NCBI GenBank assembly: GCA_007258455.2
Contig: VDFB02193867.1
Coordinates: 566,059,179 to 566,123,178, forward strand
Reading direction: 5' to 3'
Source: Sequoia sempervirens
Taxonomy: Eukaryota; Streptophyta; Pinopsida; Cupressales; Cupressaceae
Length of the DNA stretch: 64,000 bases
The notes under the pieces are model-generated. The model saw only the letters and a program-made list of their open reading frames with translations, ran no database searches and had not been told where the DNA came from. A program made the position numbers and the translations under genes. How positions within the stretch are numbered: the stretch's first letter is position 1; each line of letters opens with the position of its first letter. This document shows positions 23,471 through 35,700 of this stretch, piece after piece.

Positions 23471-23479
23471 TATAAAATA
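23471..23479 (+). promoter_or_regulatory. TATA box of the Tat 3' LTR
   Basis: TATAAAATA in an otherwise mixed sequence, downstream of the palindrome cluster. Marks the probable U3/R boundary about 30 bp further on. Confidence 0.65.
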
Positions 23480-23899
23480 CCTTGTCATTGTCATTTGTTA
23501 TCGACCTTTTTTCTACCTAGACATTTTCCTACACAAGCTCATGTGATCTTATGCTATCTTTCTATCAAATCTATCAACATCAATTCAAGTGCATCCACAA
23601 TCAATTAGAATCTTCAATATTTTGCTTTGTCATTATCATTAGGACTATTTGCATACTCAAAAATCCGAGGGCAATTATTTATATCAATAAAAATGGAGAA
23701 GTGCAATGAAGGTGAATCAATGGTGGTATGAAGAATTTTTGTAATATTGTTCCATGTTTTTATGTCTTTATGCTTATTTGTTCTTCATTGTTTATTAGGG
23801 TTTGATTTATATGATTTGTTGACTAACCTTGATAATTTTAGCTCTGCTTACACTTGAAATAATGCTTTGAATGCTTGAATTGAATCTTTGAAACCTACA

Positions 23900-25539
23900 T
23901 CACAATGTTAGCTCCAAAAACATGCATGATGCAAGAAGACTATGACATGATGATTGGATCTTGAATGCTATAATAAATCTCTGATAATATTTCTCTTCAT
24001 GAATTCTCTTGATCATCAAAATTTATATACTTTTTCTCACTTAAATATGCTCATGAAATGCTCGGTGAAACTTAGAAAATAACCTTGTATTTATATGTAT
24101 GTATCCTTAATTTCCCAAAATTTAAATATTGCAAGCTAACATTAAAATATGAATTTGGGGACATTAAAATACCACCAAAAACATATTTTAAATTTAGGTT
24201 CAAAGGCCTAGGGAGGACCCATTCACCCATGAGTGAATCGATCCCAGATCCCTATTCCTAGAACACACATTGCTCAAGGTAAAGTGTTATGTATTGGCAT
24301 TAATTATTGTTAGGATTCCCCTTTGTAAAATATAACTTATTAGGCATGTATTGGCATTAAGTATTGTCAGGATTCCCCTTTGTAAAATATAACTTATTAG
24401 GCTCGTAGATGTAAAATAGGGCTTATTAAGGAATAATTAAGTCTGATTTGATTAGAAAGGCCCAAACATAGTGTGAAAATGTAAAGGGATACATTTTTCT
24501 ACACTACACTTAAAACTAGAAACTACTAACTAAATTCAACAATGCATTATTTAATCTAGCAATAGAAAATGAAGTGGGTTAGTAGTACCTCATGTCACCC
24601 TTACTTGAGTTGTTCCTTCCATAGAAGTTTTCAAACACTCACTCACTCAGTAAATCATGATATTAAACCAATTCCCTGTATTGCATTCTAACACTAAACT
24701 CTTACATACAATCCAACAGGAATCTGTTGAATATCTTTTATTCAATAACACATTCTATTGTTGCAACTATTGAGTAATAGATAAAAAACTAACTAGCAAT
24801 AATCAACTTATCAACTAGAATTCCTCCTCGACAAAATATCCCACTATATAGGGTCTATGAGGAGTTTTATTATTCACAAATTGAAAAAAAAAAAAAAAAA
24901 ACTCATAAAGAAACCATCAACTCTCTCTCAAGTATAGGAATACTTAGTCTAAAATAGAAAACAATAATTATAAAGGAGTAGATAATCTAAACTAGAATTC
25001 TATGCCCAAAAATTTAACTACTTAACAAAGATGTTTTCAGTCTTGTCTAAATTAGTCCTATTGAGAGTAGACTCCTTCTCCTAGCCATCTTATTTATCGA
25101 TCAAGAGTGTTATGTGGTGACTCACAACTGATCAATATATGATTGCCTTCATTTCCTATGAAAAGTGTCATGCCTTGGTTGTTTGAATTCTTCTCGACAA
25201 CCATCTGTAGTCCTTATGTTGCAGGACAAGAAACCTGTTGCTATGGGTTGATAGTCCTTTTCGCTACAAGGTGTTAGTCTCATTCCTAAGGCGTCTACAT
25301 TATTAACAATCATAAACTAAACATAAAATCATAGTAATTTTTATAGATATTCTTGCATTCATACAGACGTATATCAACATAACATATTTCCATTTCCACA
25401 TACTTAAGACTACTTAGAAGTGTATAAAAGGCATATAAAAGGTATGTAAGGTCTTGATAATGTCTTTGAAACTTTAGCAAAAGAAATAATTAAATCATAA
25501 AATAGTAAAAGGAAAACTAGGCAATGATTGATCCCATAA
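23900..25539. other. Unassigned DNA between the Tat element and the copia remnant
   Basis: AT-rich, no coding signal. Holds a 57-bp tandem duplication (24291-24404) and an A-run of 18 (24884-24901). It may include the lost 5' part of the copia element, but I cannot recognise it. Confidence 0.5.
24291..24404. repeat. 57-bp tandem duplication
   Basis: Two copies, 24291-24347 and 24348-24404, each starting gtattggcat and containing 'ggattcccctttgtaaaata'. They differ at only a few positions. Confidence 0.85.
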
Positions 25540-27218
25540 TAGCCCACCTTCAGAGGATGATGATTCTCCTCCTAATTCTCTTGATTCTCTAGTTGTAGGG
25601 CCTCTTTCAACTCATCAAATATTGTAGTCAATAGGGGATTGGGTATGAGATCCTTTAGATCATAGAAGAACCCAATCATAATTTCAGGAGGCTCCACATC
25701 TCTTTCTTACCACACTTCTAATCCACAGTCCTTTCAAGAATCTTTTGGTGTCCCCGAGTGGGATGTAACAATGCAAGAAGAGTTAAATTCCTTGGAGAGG
25801 AACAACACTTGGGATCTTGTCCCACTTCCTTAGGGAAAGAAACTTATTTGATGCAAGTGGATCTATCAGACAAAATTTATAGTTAGACGGGTCAATTGAG
25901 AAGTATAAGGCTCACTTGGTTGCCAAAGGATTCTTCTAGGTTCTCAAGATTGACTACTTTGAAACTTTTGTACCATTCACCAAAATTAATTCCATTTGAC
26001 TTATCCTTGCTATCGCTACAATACATAGATGTGAAGTTCATTAAATGGATGTGAAAAGTGCTTTTCTTCATAGTGATTTTTAGGAGATATACATGGAGAA
26101 GCCACAAGGGTTTATTCAGGATCCTTCAATTTTGTGTCATCTTTGGAAGTCTATCTATGGCCTCAAACAGGGCCCTTGGGCTTGGTATGCCAAGATGGAT
26201 TCCTTAATTCTAAAAGTTAGGTTCAATAAATGCCATTCTAATCCTAATGTCTATATTATGTAGCACGATGATACTCACACCTTCCTAGTTCTCTACGTTG
26301 ATTACTCGTTGATCACATGAAGTTACTCATTCACCCTTTGGGTAGTGAAAATCACCCTTCATGACTAGTTTTTGATGTTAGACTTGGGCTTATTGCACTA
26401 CTTTTTGGGTATTGAGACTCAATATTCTTTAGGAATCTCTATTGCACAACCTGAGTACGCACTTGATACACTCCACAAGTTTCACATGGTTGACTGTAAT
26501 CCTACATCGACTCCATTCTTTTCAGGGGTCAAACTTGAGGCTAAGTATTCTTCACCTTTACTAGATGGCACTTTGTATCAACAACTTGTTGGTAGTCTCA
26601 TCTATTTGACTCGCACAAGACTCGACATTTCATATGCTATAGGAATGGTCTCTCAATCCATGTAGGATCCACATGAGCTACACTAGAAATCAACTAAGTG
26701 GATTCTTCACTACATCAAGGGTACTCATAATTATGGGATTCACTATGCAACGGGTGTGGATTTTCACTTGGCAGGCCACACAAATTTAGATTGGGTAGGC
26801 AATTCTCAAGACCGTAAGTATACTTCAAGGTATTCCTTCCCCCTTGATTCCAATCTGGTTTGTTGGTCGATCAAGAAATAGTCTGCTATTGTTCTTTCAT
26901 CTACAAAGGTTGAGTATCGAGGAGTGGTTAATGCTACTACTGAGGCCATCTGGCTTCATAACTTTCTCCTTAAGTTTGATATTTCCTTCTACAAGCCCAC
27001 AAACATCTATTGTGACAACTAAAGTTTGATTCAAATATTTTGGAATCTAGTATATCATCAAGAAACCAAATACATAAATATCCACATGCACTACATTTAG
27101 GAGCTTATTCATGCATAGATAATCGATCTTAAGTATTATCTTACATCAAATCAAACTAAAAACATCATCACCACACCCTTCACTGAGAGGAAGTTCCTTC
27201 ATTTTTGAGCTTTGCTTG
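25540..27218 (+). pseudogene. pol: Ty1/copia pol remnant: reverse transcriptase and RNase H
   Basis: RT landmarks in order: MQEELNSLERNNTWDLVPLP (~25768), MDVKSAFL-like text near 26046, SIYGLKQGPWAWYAKMD (~26150), a YVD-type box near 26295 that reads YVDYSL. LLHYFLGIETQYSLGISIAQ (26387 on) follows. The RNase H part shows LVGSLIYLTRTRLDISYAIG, KWILHYIKGTHNYGI, and STKVEYRGVVNATTEAIWL. Several stops. No gag, protease or integrase is visible upstream, so the element is 5'-truncated or deleted. The 3' end, FLHF-ALLG, is cut by the giant gypsy element at 27219-27223. Confidence 0.85.
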
Positions 27219-27223
27219 GGGTG
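27219..27223. repeat. Target-site duplication GGGTG, left copy of giant gypsy element
   Basis: Precedes TGTTGTACC at 27224. The right copy at 54550-54554 is GGATG, with one mismatch, as expected for an old insertion. Confidence 0.7.
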
Positions 27224-27739
27224 TGTTGTACCTAAAATAATTTTTTGGCATTCTATTTAAATTGAGCTAAATAATGTAAAAATGTCTTCAAAATTATTTT
27301 TTAGGTCAAACCAAACATAAGATCTTTGTGGGTTTCTATCAAGGAATATATGTGCAAATTTTTTAAAAATTGAAAATTAGGGTTTCATACACCTATTTTC
27401 GAGGAAACCCTTGAAAATAGGACCTTCCCAGAAATGATTGAAAATGATTTTGATAGGATTAATCAACTTCATGATCACATTGGTCAAGTTAGAATCATTA
27501 AAAGACATGTTTTACTTTGGTGGGTCTATTTTTTTTTTTCAAGAAGAAAGTTAGGAGCTCCACAACCATTAATGGCAGAATGGCCAGTACCAGGTACTTA
27601 AAGCTAAGCTTCAAAAAATTCAATGACACAACCATGGAAAAAAAGGACTAAAAATATGTTGTTTGACAAAGGAGATTCTGGAAACTAGAAAAGGCCAAAA
27701 TTTGGCTTTCTGGAAATGCTATGAAGGAGAAACCAATCC

Positions 27740-28870
27740 AAAATACTAAAAGTTCCCTTTCCAGAGAAAGGCACCCTTGAATCTCAGGGACCAAATTTAG
27801 TCTCTTGATTCCTCCAAGGCAGTCATCCTTGGTGTTCTCCTGCTAGCTCGACAATGAAACATTTAGTGAGATCATCTAATAAAGTGATCACCAACAATTT
27901 CCAATAAAAGGCGAAGAGGTTGCTATGAAAAACATCCAAAATGATTGCATGACTAGAGAAAGGGACCCTTGCTCAAGAAAGGTGCCCCTAAAAGGGGTGA
28001 TGTTGATGTCACCCATTGAGAAATGCTACCTTCATGAATTCTATTTAGCTCTAATCCAGTTTCACAATGAATCCATATGTGAACCTACAAGATGAACCAA
28101 ACAACTACAATGATTGATCAACTAAGGAGAAAATCAAGATGGAAATGCTAGAAAAGTTAAAATGAAAGAACACTGAAAAATGTGCCAAGTGTCTTGAAAA
28201 GGAACTCTTTCTGAAGAAAGACACCCTTTCTTTTGGGAACCTAGATGATGTCAAATGGTTGAAGGAACCCCAAGATGATCTTCTTCATTTGGATCAACCT
28301 CGACAATGAAACCATCTATGAAGGATTCTAACAAGGCAATCATCTGATGATGAAGATCAAACTAAAGTAGCTTATAACTTCAAAATCATTGGTCAAGAAG
28401 TCAAAAGCACCCCTGTTGAAGAAAGGAACATCTACTTCTTGAGGCTTTAAACTGACATTCAATAACTAAGACACCAACCATCCTTTGACACCAACCATCC
28501 TTTTCAAGACTGAGCTAGTCACCTGATGAATCATCAAGAAATATTGTCTGACGCGTCAATCAATGATGATATCAAATTAGAGCATGAAAGGTCTAAATGG
28601 AGAAGTTGAAGAATAGGAATTGAAATTCGACTAAGGCAAGTGCAAAAGCACCCTTACTGAAGAAAGGCGCCCAGTTTTCTGGAGCCTCAAACTCAATTTT
28701 CTAGCTTAACATCTCCCAAAAAAATCTCTTTAGCACAAATCCAAATCGACAGTGAATCTATTAGCACTTGCTCAAGATATACTAATCAATTTGGAGTGAG
28801 GATCCAACAAAGGTCATTCAATAAGGAAAAATGATGAAAAAGAGTTCAAATCTTGAAAAGGACGCCTAAA
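27740..28870. repeat. Degenerate ~220-bp subrepeats in the U3 of the giant LTR
   Basis: A core like 'agcaccctt-ctgaagaaaggcgccc' recurs near 27765, 27955, 28195, 28400, 28640 and, shortened, 28855. A second word 'cgacaatgaa(a/t)c' recurs near 27848, 28060, 28303 and 28737. Spacing is roughly 190-240 bp. LTR-B has the same words at matching places. Confidence 0.6.
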
Positions 28871-29037
28871 ATAGTCAAGGAAAAATAGTCAAGGCATGTT
28901 TTGTTGACCAAATAAAATATTTTGGAGGAAAATCATCCCACAATCAGTGGAAATCAACCTTTTGAAATCCAAATCAGGCCAAATTAGGCTCAAATCATGA
29001 GTTAGGCACCCAAACTTCAAGGATTCAGGCTTGAGTC

Positions 29038-29044
29038 TATATAA
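29038..29044 (+). promoter_or_regulatory. Upstream TATA box in giant LTR-A
   Basis: TATATAA, about 560 bp before the start codon of the LTR-borne frame; conserved at 49559-49565 in LTR-B. A TTTTACAG/GT splice-acceptor-like sequence lies ~40 bp downstream. Best read as a promoter for the LTR-borne gene; inference. Confidence 0.5.
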
Positions 29045-29596
29045 TGCAAATCTAGGCATCCTTCTTCATTATTTCTTTTACAGGTTGAAGATCAAAACAA
29101 GAATAAGCTCCCAAGGACACCATTTTCAGATCTGGCAAGGGTTTTTGACAGTTCTTCAATATTTTTTAAAGATCAGAGGTAGAAGAAGATTTCTTATCAA
29201 AGGCTAGATTCAAAGATAGATTTTCTCAGGGAGATAGATAAAAACTTGAAATCCACCTCTTGTCTACTTCCTCTTTTATTGCCTTAGGTATTCTTGCATG
29301 TCACACAAATCAATAGACTACCACAGGTCTGATCAACTAGGTAGAATCAGAATAATTGTTGCCCCATATTTTTGGGGGTTATCCAAAAAAGTTTTAGAAT
29401 CAAAACTCTGAGGAACTAGGTTTGTTCAGCATTGAATCATGAACAAAACCCATGTGTGATTTTTTTTGTTGGAAAAATACTTCTTGGCGGGCACTATTTT
29501 TAGTGGTTTTTGAAAATTGTTAGAATAGGGTCATGTGTACAGTTAATCTTTAAGATTTTTAGGATGCAATAATCTCAGATACAATACAAGACCAAA

Positions 29597-32500
29597 ATGG
29601 CCTTGTACCATGATTACCTAAACATGATTGAAATAGACCTACATCAGAAGAATCCAGTGGTTGATTCAGAAGACTTGGAGGAAATGAAATAGATCACATT
29701 GGAGAACATAGAAGAATCTAGGTTGCTTCAAGTTGTGTCTATCCCCATCTCATTATAGAGTTTGGATCTTGTAATATCTTGCATTAAGCATTACAATCCT
29801 ACCACGAGAGAAATCAGATTAGTGGATGGGAGGGTAATCTATAGTTTGAAGCACAAGGACATTGAAAAATGTTTTGGTATTCAATCATGCCCTACCAATG
29901 TGCTAATATCAGTGACAAAATGCGACAGAGCATTCCAAGCAACAAAGAATAAATACCTAGGAATAATGGTAGAAAAATGGTTGAAAGTGAAGAAGGCTAG
30001 CTTGCCTAAGTTGGTTGGACAAGGAGAATTCAAAGATGAGTGTGTAGTGTTAATCACTCTACTCAGCAGGATCATTGGTCAGGAGGAGGGCAATCAGTTC
30101 CAGTCATGGATGTACTACGTCATTACCAAGATAATAAATAAGAGGAAACATTACCAATGGGCCACTCTAATCACTTACACACTCCACCAACAAATTTCTA
30201 AGTTTCTATAGGCTCACAAGTTCTACATGTGTTCCTACCTGGTATACCGATTTCCTTCCAAGGTGAATTTAGGGCATTGAACAATGTGGGAACCTTAGGT
30301 GTGTAGAAGGTCCATGAGCACTTTACACATCTTGAGTTTACTCAAGCAGACCGACACTTCAAAAGGAAAAGTGACCTCTTCATCGTGCACATCGTACAAG
30401 ATCTAGACCATGAGATGCACGTACGTGTTTCAAAAGAATCAAAAGAAGCAATGGCAGAATAGGCAGATTGGTTCATCCAATTCCCTACATTCACCTACAT
30501 ACGTGTTTATGGCTACAATGGCCACCCTACCATGATGCCACATTACCCTTCAGATAGGGTAGTTTTCATGGAATTCCTAAGGCAGTTGGCCAAGGTTCAC
30601 ACTCACCTATGCCTAAAGAGGAAGCCAACCATGAGCTTTATCATTGAGATGGGAATCTATAGATGCAGGTCAATGGTAGATGCCAAATTGATGAGCCAAG
30701 AAACAATGAGACTTAATCTCAAATACCTTATTGAGAGGTCATATGATCCCTGACCTCTCTATGTGGTGCATCTTGAGCAATGCTCATCACATGAATCTTC
30801 TATGGAAGATTACTAGGTCAATTGTGGTAATGAATATGGAGTACGAAGAAGGAACTATAGCAAGTTTAGGCTCTCACAAATTGCTAAATTTATGTCAGAA
30901 GACATTGAGGGCTTATCTAATGATGAAGGGGAAGTTATTCTACCTTCATTCTTCATAGATTTAGTGGACTCACAACAACTCCCAAGAGTGGATTGGTACG
31001 CCAAATAAAATCCATCTATAGAGGAGACAACATGTAGAGTGGTTAGAAACAATCAACTCTATCTCGATAGCAAGAGGACAAGGAAGCTAGTACTTCCTAG
31101 AATAAATCCACCAAAAGATCAGTCTACACTACCTTCCACGTCAAGGAAGAAGCCCAGGAAAAAGAAATGAAGCAATCTACCCCAAGGGGTGAGGACGTTA
31201 GGGAATAAAAGGCCAAGAACACAAGGGATACATGTGGAGACAACCACACACACCCCTAGGATATTCATGGGAATTGCTGCCCCAAAGGCAATGATAGATC
31301 TATAGTCACTAAAGATATAGAGCCTGAAGAGGCAAAGGCAACAACAAAAGAAGCAGTAGCAGCAACATAAATGGTGCATGTGATTGAAACAAAGATACCT
31401 ACATAAACACCATCACAATAGTCACAATTCCCCATTGACTTGGACTCACCATCAAGAGGCATCACTCCAACATAGTCTCATACATCAAGAATTCAAGGGC
31501 CCCATATTCCTCCTTCTAGCGAAGCTAGCCAAGATTCCATCTGGCTTGAGGGATTCCTAGGCAGGAAGAGGGAAAGGCCCTCCTATGAGCTTGAATTCAC
31601 AAAATTTGATCATGTACCACAAGACATGCCAACAAAGAAGTTAAAGAGGAAACTTCACATGGAAAGGAATGCACAACATGAGTTCATCATAGAGACTGCT
31701 TCCCCACCAAAAGATAAAAGAATACATGAGGTACAAGTGGAAGACTTCACATTGTCTAAACTTAACCTTGGAAAGACCACACAACAAGTGGAGGTAGACC
31801 ATCTCGGAATTGCCTCAGTGAGCACCTAAGAGAGGATAGCCAAGGATGGAAAAGACAAAGTAGCCTTAAAGGTTGAAAATCAGCAGCTGAGAATGTACAT
31901 TACTAGCTTAATGCATGTCACTTCAAACATCTTGGCCTTACCAAAGGAATTGTTGGATCTTCCCGTAGAGAAAAACCATCAACAACTGATGACGTATGGA
32001 AAAAACTTGAGAGATCAAGTGGAGGAATTTGTTCTCAAAGGATGATGTATACTGGAAAATTGATACAAGTTACAGGATAGAGCACATGGACTCCATGTGA
32101 AGATTCAACAATCAGAGCAAAGAATAGCAGAAAAGAGGCTTGGCAATGAGATCAAAATTGTAGATTTGTAATTGGAATATCAATCAATCTTCTCCGAGGA
32201 AAAAAAGAAACATCCTTTTTCTTGGAAAGAACAGCTGGCATACAAGGTGAAATCCTATAATGCCAATTCAGTAGAGTTGATTGAATATCAATGGGTTGTC
32301 ACTGTTATTATCAAATTCACAAGAACATTGGTAGTATCTTTCCCTCACATAGAATATCAGTGCGAGGAGAATACATTGAGCTAGCTACAATACGGGATCA
32401 GTTCATAGATGTCATTTGCAGCACCTTCCTCGATGAGCCGAATGGTTGCAAGTTAGCCAAAAGGGGAAATTTTTTCTACCAAGTTCAATGAGGCAGCTTC

Positions 32501-32645
32501 CCAGTGTATAGACTTTCAACATCAGCTCATGAAAAATGAAGCAATGTTGAAGTGGCATGCCATCATCTTGCAAAGTATTAACTACCCAGAGGCTGGAGAG
32601 GTCAACAAATGGATAGAAACACTGTTGACTAGTGGTGAGTTGTAA
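29597..32645 (+). pseudogene. LTR-borne reading frame of unknown function, copy A (decayed)
   Basis: Runs from ATG 29597 (MALYHDYLNMIEID) to TAA 32643-32645, about 1016 codons if frameshifts are ignored. The best preserved part is residues ~55-205: YNPTTREIRLVDGRVIYSLK, KWLKVKKASLPKLVGQGEFK, LITLLSRIIG, and MYYVITKIINKRKHYQWATL. A second block lies at ~30535-30830 (DRVVFMEFLRQLAKVHTHLC, then SYDP-LYVVHLEQCSSHESSM). The C-terminal third is Lys/Gln/Glu-rich, with LTSGEL before the stop. No motif I recognise: not gag, protease, RT or integrase. Tat/Ogre elements often have an extra ORF of unknown function, but normally upstream of gag and outside the LTR. Stops are present in both copies at mostly different places, so the ancestor was probably open. 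Confidence 0.7.
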
Positions 32646-33104
32646 AGGCACCAAAGGACATCCCACCCTCCAAATGGAATTTATGGCACTTAAAGTTGAC
32701 TTGATGCTTCTTTCCAAGTCAACTCAAAAAGACATTTAATGTCACTGAAGTTAACTTGGTGCCCCTTTCCAAGTTAACTCCACGTCCCATAGATCATGCA
32801 TGCTAGATCCTAGTAATTGAGGATGACTAATTGACTTGCATAATTTGTGGATCTTAGATCTCCACTAAATGTGGATGTCTATTTTGGAGGCACTCTTTGT
32901 ATTAAATTTCACCTGTAGTTTAGTTTCAATCAACTGAGGTAGTTTCTTGTTGACTCTTTGTTTAGGTGTCAATTAACTAAAGTTATTTTCTAGTTAACTG
33001 ATTGCATGCCTACCTTTAGACATAGGAATAAATCTTGTTGATTGATTGCCAAGAACTAGTTGTTAACTCAAAGAGATTTTAGGGTTGCCTACTCCTTTGA
33101 GCTC

Positions 33105-33112
33105 TATAAATA
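33105..33112 (+). promoter_or_regulatory. Downstream TATA box in giant LTR-A
   Basis: TATAAATA in 'gctctataaataagagcc', 918 bp before the LTR end; the same element is at 53651-53658 in LTR-B. Its place before the CT-rich leader suggests it is the promoter for genomic RNA, with U3/R just downstream. Confidence 0.6.
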
Positions 33113-34029
33113 AGAGCCTTGGGATCATTATTTGTTAACCTTTGCTTACTATGCAAAATTGTTGCGCCATTATTGCCACAAGTTTGAAAGTGATTATTTG
33201 TTCACTCTTGGATGAGAGTTAATTGATTGATCGTAATGTGCATGATTTTGTGCCTTTGCTATCCCAATATTTGTAACTTGTTAAAGAGATTTAAAGAAGA
33301 AAATTAGATGGTTCTTGCATTTTGATTCAAAGATTTGTGTCCTTTCAATGTTTTGCATTAAGTAGCATTTTGTTTCATTTCCCTCCTTGGACAAGGGTTC
33401 CTCCTCCTTGGATATTTGTTATTAACAGTTATCATGTGATCTTGTTTAATGGATTGAATTTCAACCTATACTTTGAAAGGGGTTCCTTCTCCTTAGCAAG
33501 TTTGTTGGCCAAAACATCATAATTTTTTGTTTCTAGTATATTGTATCCAAGCCTATACCTTTGACAGGGGTTCCTCCTCCTTGGAAAGTCAAAGATAAAA
33601 CTTACTCTAATGATTGTTTGCTTGTATAAAACCTTATCCCAGTGTATATCTGAGAGTTCAGAGCCTCAACCATATTCTAAGGAGACAGCGGATTCAAGTG
33701 ATCCAACCATCCATTCCCGCTCCTATTCCCTCATGCTCTATTTATCTTCGGGAGATGGGATATATTAAAATCTAGTTTAGTCGTAGTTAAGATTTGCAGA
33801 AACTAGAGAAAAGCTTAGCTATGATGCATTGTGTTTGTGCACCCTTGTGTCTTGCTACTGAGTACAAAAAGATAGGAGCCCTAGTCTACTCTACCCTTTC
33901 TTACAAATTACATCAGCAAAGAGAGATCTTCCTCTCTATAATTCAAAGGAGCAGTACTATAATAATTGCAATAGCTAACCTTTTCCAATAAGCATTCCAG
34001 AGGTGCTAATTGAAATGCCAACATTTTTT

Positions 34030-34047
34030 TGGCTCCCACCATGGGAC
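34030..34047 (+). other. Primer-binding site of the giant gypsy element
   Basis: TGGCTCCCACCATGGGAC, six bases after the LTR end at 34023. It resembles the TGGCGCC-type sites of plant Tat elements with substitutions. The tRNA is not identified. Confidence 0.65.
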
Positions 34048-34092
34048 AATGAGGCACAAAAACTTTAAGAAAAATCTAAGGCTTCTTATGTC

Positions 34093-35700
34093 ATGGGAAT
34101 GACTATCTAGCATCCTTGGGCCCTAGTAGAACAACTTGATCTTGCACCAAAAAATCTTCAACCAGATCTTACATACATTTAAGGAGAGAAAACATACATC
34201 ATCAACAACCTATGTATCTTCATCTTTGAAAATAATACATCACCTGCTCAATGGAGAGTCACAACCATTACTTTGGATGAGGAAGAAAGAAAGATTGATC
34301 TTGCAGTCGAGAGGCTAGTATTACCACCTCCTGCATGGTAGTAAGCATCCTGGCTCACCAAGTATATCCAATGAGGAGGACCAATCCTATTTTTCAATAA
34401 GACATTGGAAGAAGCATCCGACATAGAGCAGATCTATCAAGAGGTTCAAGAGCACTTTCGAGAAGAACCACAATGAGAACCTCCTACTCAAGCAATGGAT
34501 GACAACATTAACATCAATAATGGAAATGGCTGTAATAATGGTAACAACAACAATGACAATGGTAATTACAAAAACAACCTTTTCGGCAATGGCCTAAATG
34601 CAAGAGTTGTAAGACATCCTGCCCCACTACCATGGGGTAACAACATAGGTCCATTTTTACTACAAAGTAACCATGAAATTCCTAAGGAATCACATAACCA
34701 CTTCCCAAGATTCTATGGTGACAGGGGATAGACACCTCAATGAGCATCTTTCAGCATTCACTATGGCTTGCTCCATTTTTTTGAACCACATGAGGATATC
34801 GTCATTCGACTCTTTGTCAAAACTCTTGAGGTGAATGTTATAGACTAGTTTAATCACTTGTAACCTGGTATCATCACATGCTGGGAGGACATGAGTGAGA
34901 ATTTCTTGGCTAGGTTCAGACCTACCGAGGATAGCCATTAGTTGTTTGCCCGACTATCCAACTCTAAGATGGAGTCCAACGAACCTCTAAGAGAGTTTGT
35001 AGCAAGGTTTAACCACCCTGTTACATGTCTTTCTCACACTCTCAATCCATCAGATGAGATCCTAATGAGCAGCTTCATCAATTCCCTTCCATCAAAAATA
35101 GTTTTCATAAAATGTGGTCATGAAGAAGACTTGCTAGTCACACAAGAGAAGGCTATTGAGCTCGAAGATCACATGATTACCATAGGAAAGATGAAGGAAA
35201 GTTCTATCGGACCATTGGTCCAAGCATTAGTAGATCCACTACTACAAAATGTAGCAAATGATGTGACAATTCTCAAGAGGTAGTCACCTAACCAAGCATA
35301 GCAAGCACTACCCACACCACTGCCATATCAACAACAACAACAATACCAGCCTCACCAGCAGTACCAACCTCAACAACCATATTATCTGAAGAAGAATAAT
35401 TTCCAATCTTTCAACAACTTCAAGCCTAAGTTTTCAAGACCTTTGCCAAGAAAGGAAAAGACTGAAAAGTCAAATGTGTTCTATTGTTTTTACAACTCAC
35501 ATGAACACATTGGATCTACATGCCCTATGAATTAGAGAATGAATCAGATCATGGGATATTTCGGAGATGTATCTCCAAGCTCAAGTTCAATACCTTCAAA
35601 TTCAATTGTTGTCTCACCACAAATGGACAACTTTGATGGTGACTCAGCAATGAGATACTTTCATAGTGAACCCATAAATCAAGAAGAAGAATATTATTGA
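34093..35700 (+). pseudogene. gag: gag of the giant gypsy element
   Basis: Frame from ATG 34093 with early stops. An Asn-rich stretch (NININNGNGCNNGNNNND, ~34505-34570) precedes the capsid start EIPKESHNHFPRFYGDRG (~34675). The capsid continues SENFLARF-like, LFARLSNSKMESNEPLREFV, and ILMSSFINSLPSKIVFI. A Gln/Pro/Tyr-rich linker (QQQQQYQPHQQYQPQQPYY, ~35325) follows. A degenerate zinc knuckle at ~35480 (C-FY-N-SHEHIGST-C) has lost its second cysteine. Several stops. Confidence 0.8.

Larger units (their letters stand above)
1..23899 (+). mobile_element. Tat-type Ty3/gypsy LTR retrotransposon, 5' LTR outside window, decayed
   Basis: One element can be followed through gag (668), protease (~4000), reverse transcriptase (~12.4-13.2 kb), RNase H, a second RNase H and integrase (to ~15.56 kb), an antisense gene, a polypurine tract at 22844-22857 and a 3' LTR from 22858. 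The gag zinc-knuckle variant C-x2-H-x4-H-x4-C and the second RNase H after the first are known traits of the Tat lineage. No primer-binding site is visible in the first 667 bases, so the 5' LTR must lie to the left. The element is split at 4365/11252 by a younger LTR array. When the array and one ACATT copy are removed, the host reading frame continues across the join. Many stops and frameshifts show it is long dead. Confidence 0.85.
22858..23899 (+). repeat. 3' LTR of the Tat element
   Basis: The start is fixed by the polypurine tract and the TG terminus (TGTAGACTC). The proposed end CCTACA (23894-23899) gives a 5-bp terminal inverted repeat, TGTAG/CTACA, and a 1042-bp LTR. It cannot be confirmed because the 5' LTR is outside the window. 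It contains the palindrome cluster, a TATA box at 23471 and an AATAAA-like signal near 23684. Confidence 0.65.
27224..34023 (+). repeat. 5' LTR of giant gypsy element (6.8 kb)
   Basis: Starts TGTTGTACC, ends GCCAACA; terminal inverted repeat TGTTG/CAACA. Contains in order: ~220-bp degenerate subrepeats (27740-28870), a TATA box (29038), a decayed ~1000-codon reading frame (29597-32645), a second TATA box (33105), and a C/T-rich 3' part with three GGGTTCCTCCTCCTTGG-like motifs (near 33389, 33480 and 33568). Matches LTR-B along its whole length. Confidence 0.88.

Noticed and set aside
24884..24901. Poly(A) tail of a LINE, SINE or processed pseudogene
   Set aside because: The A-run of 18 has no recognisable retroposon body upstream and no target duplication was found.
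30855..31465. Minus-strand frames inside the LTR-borne ORF region
   Set aside because: They lie opposite the sense frame shared by both LTRs, and the equivalent at 51684-52029 drifts like a shadow frame.
29597..32645. LTR-borne frame as a plant mobile domain gene
   Set aside because: Some strand and helix patterns are faintly similar, but the diagnostic PMD words seen at 20.3 kb are absent, so the frame is left as unknown.
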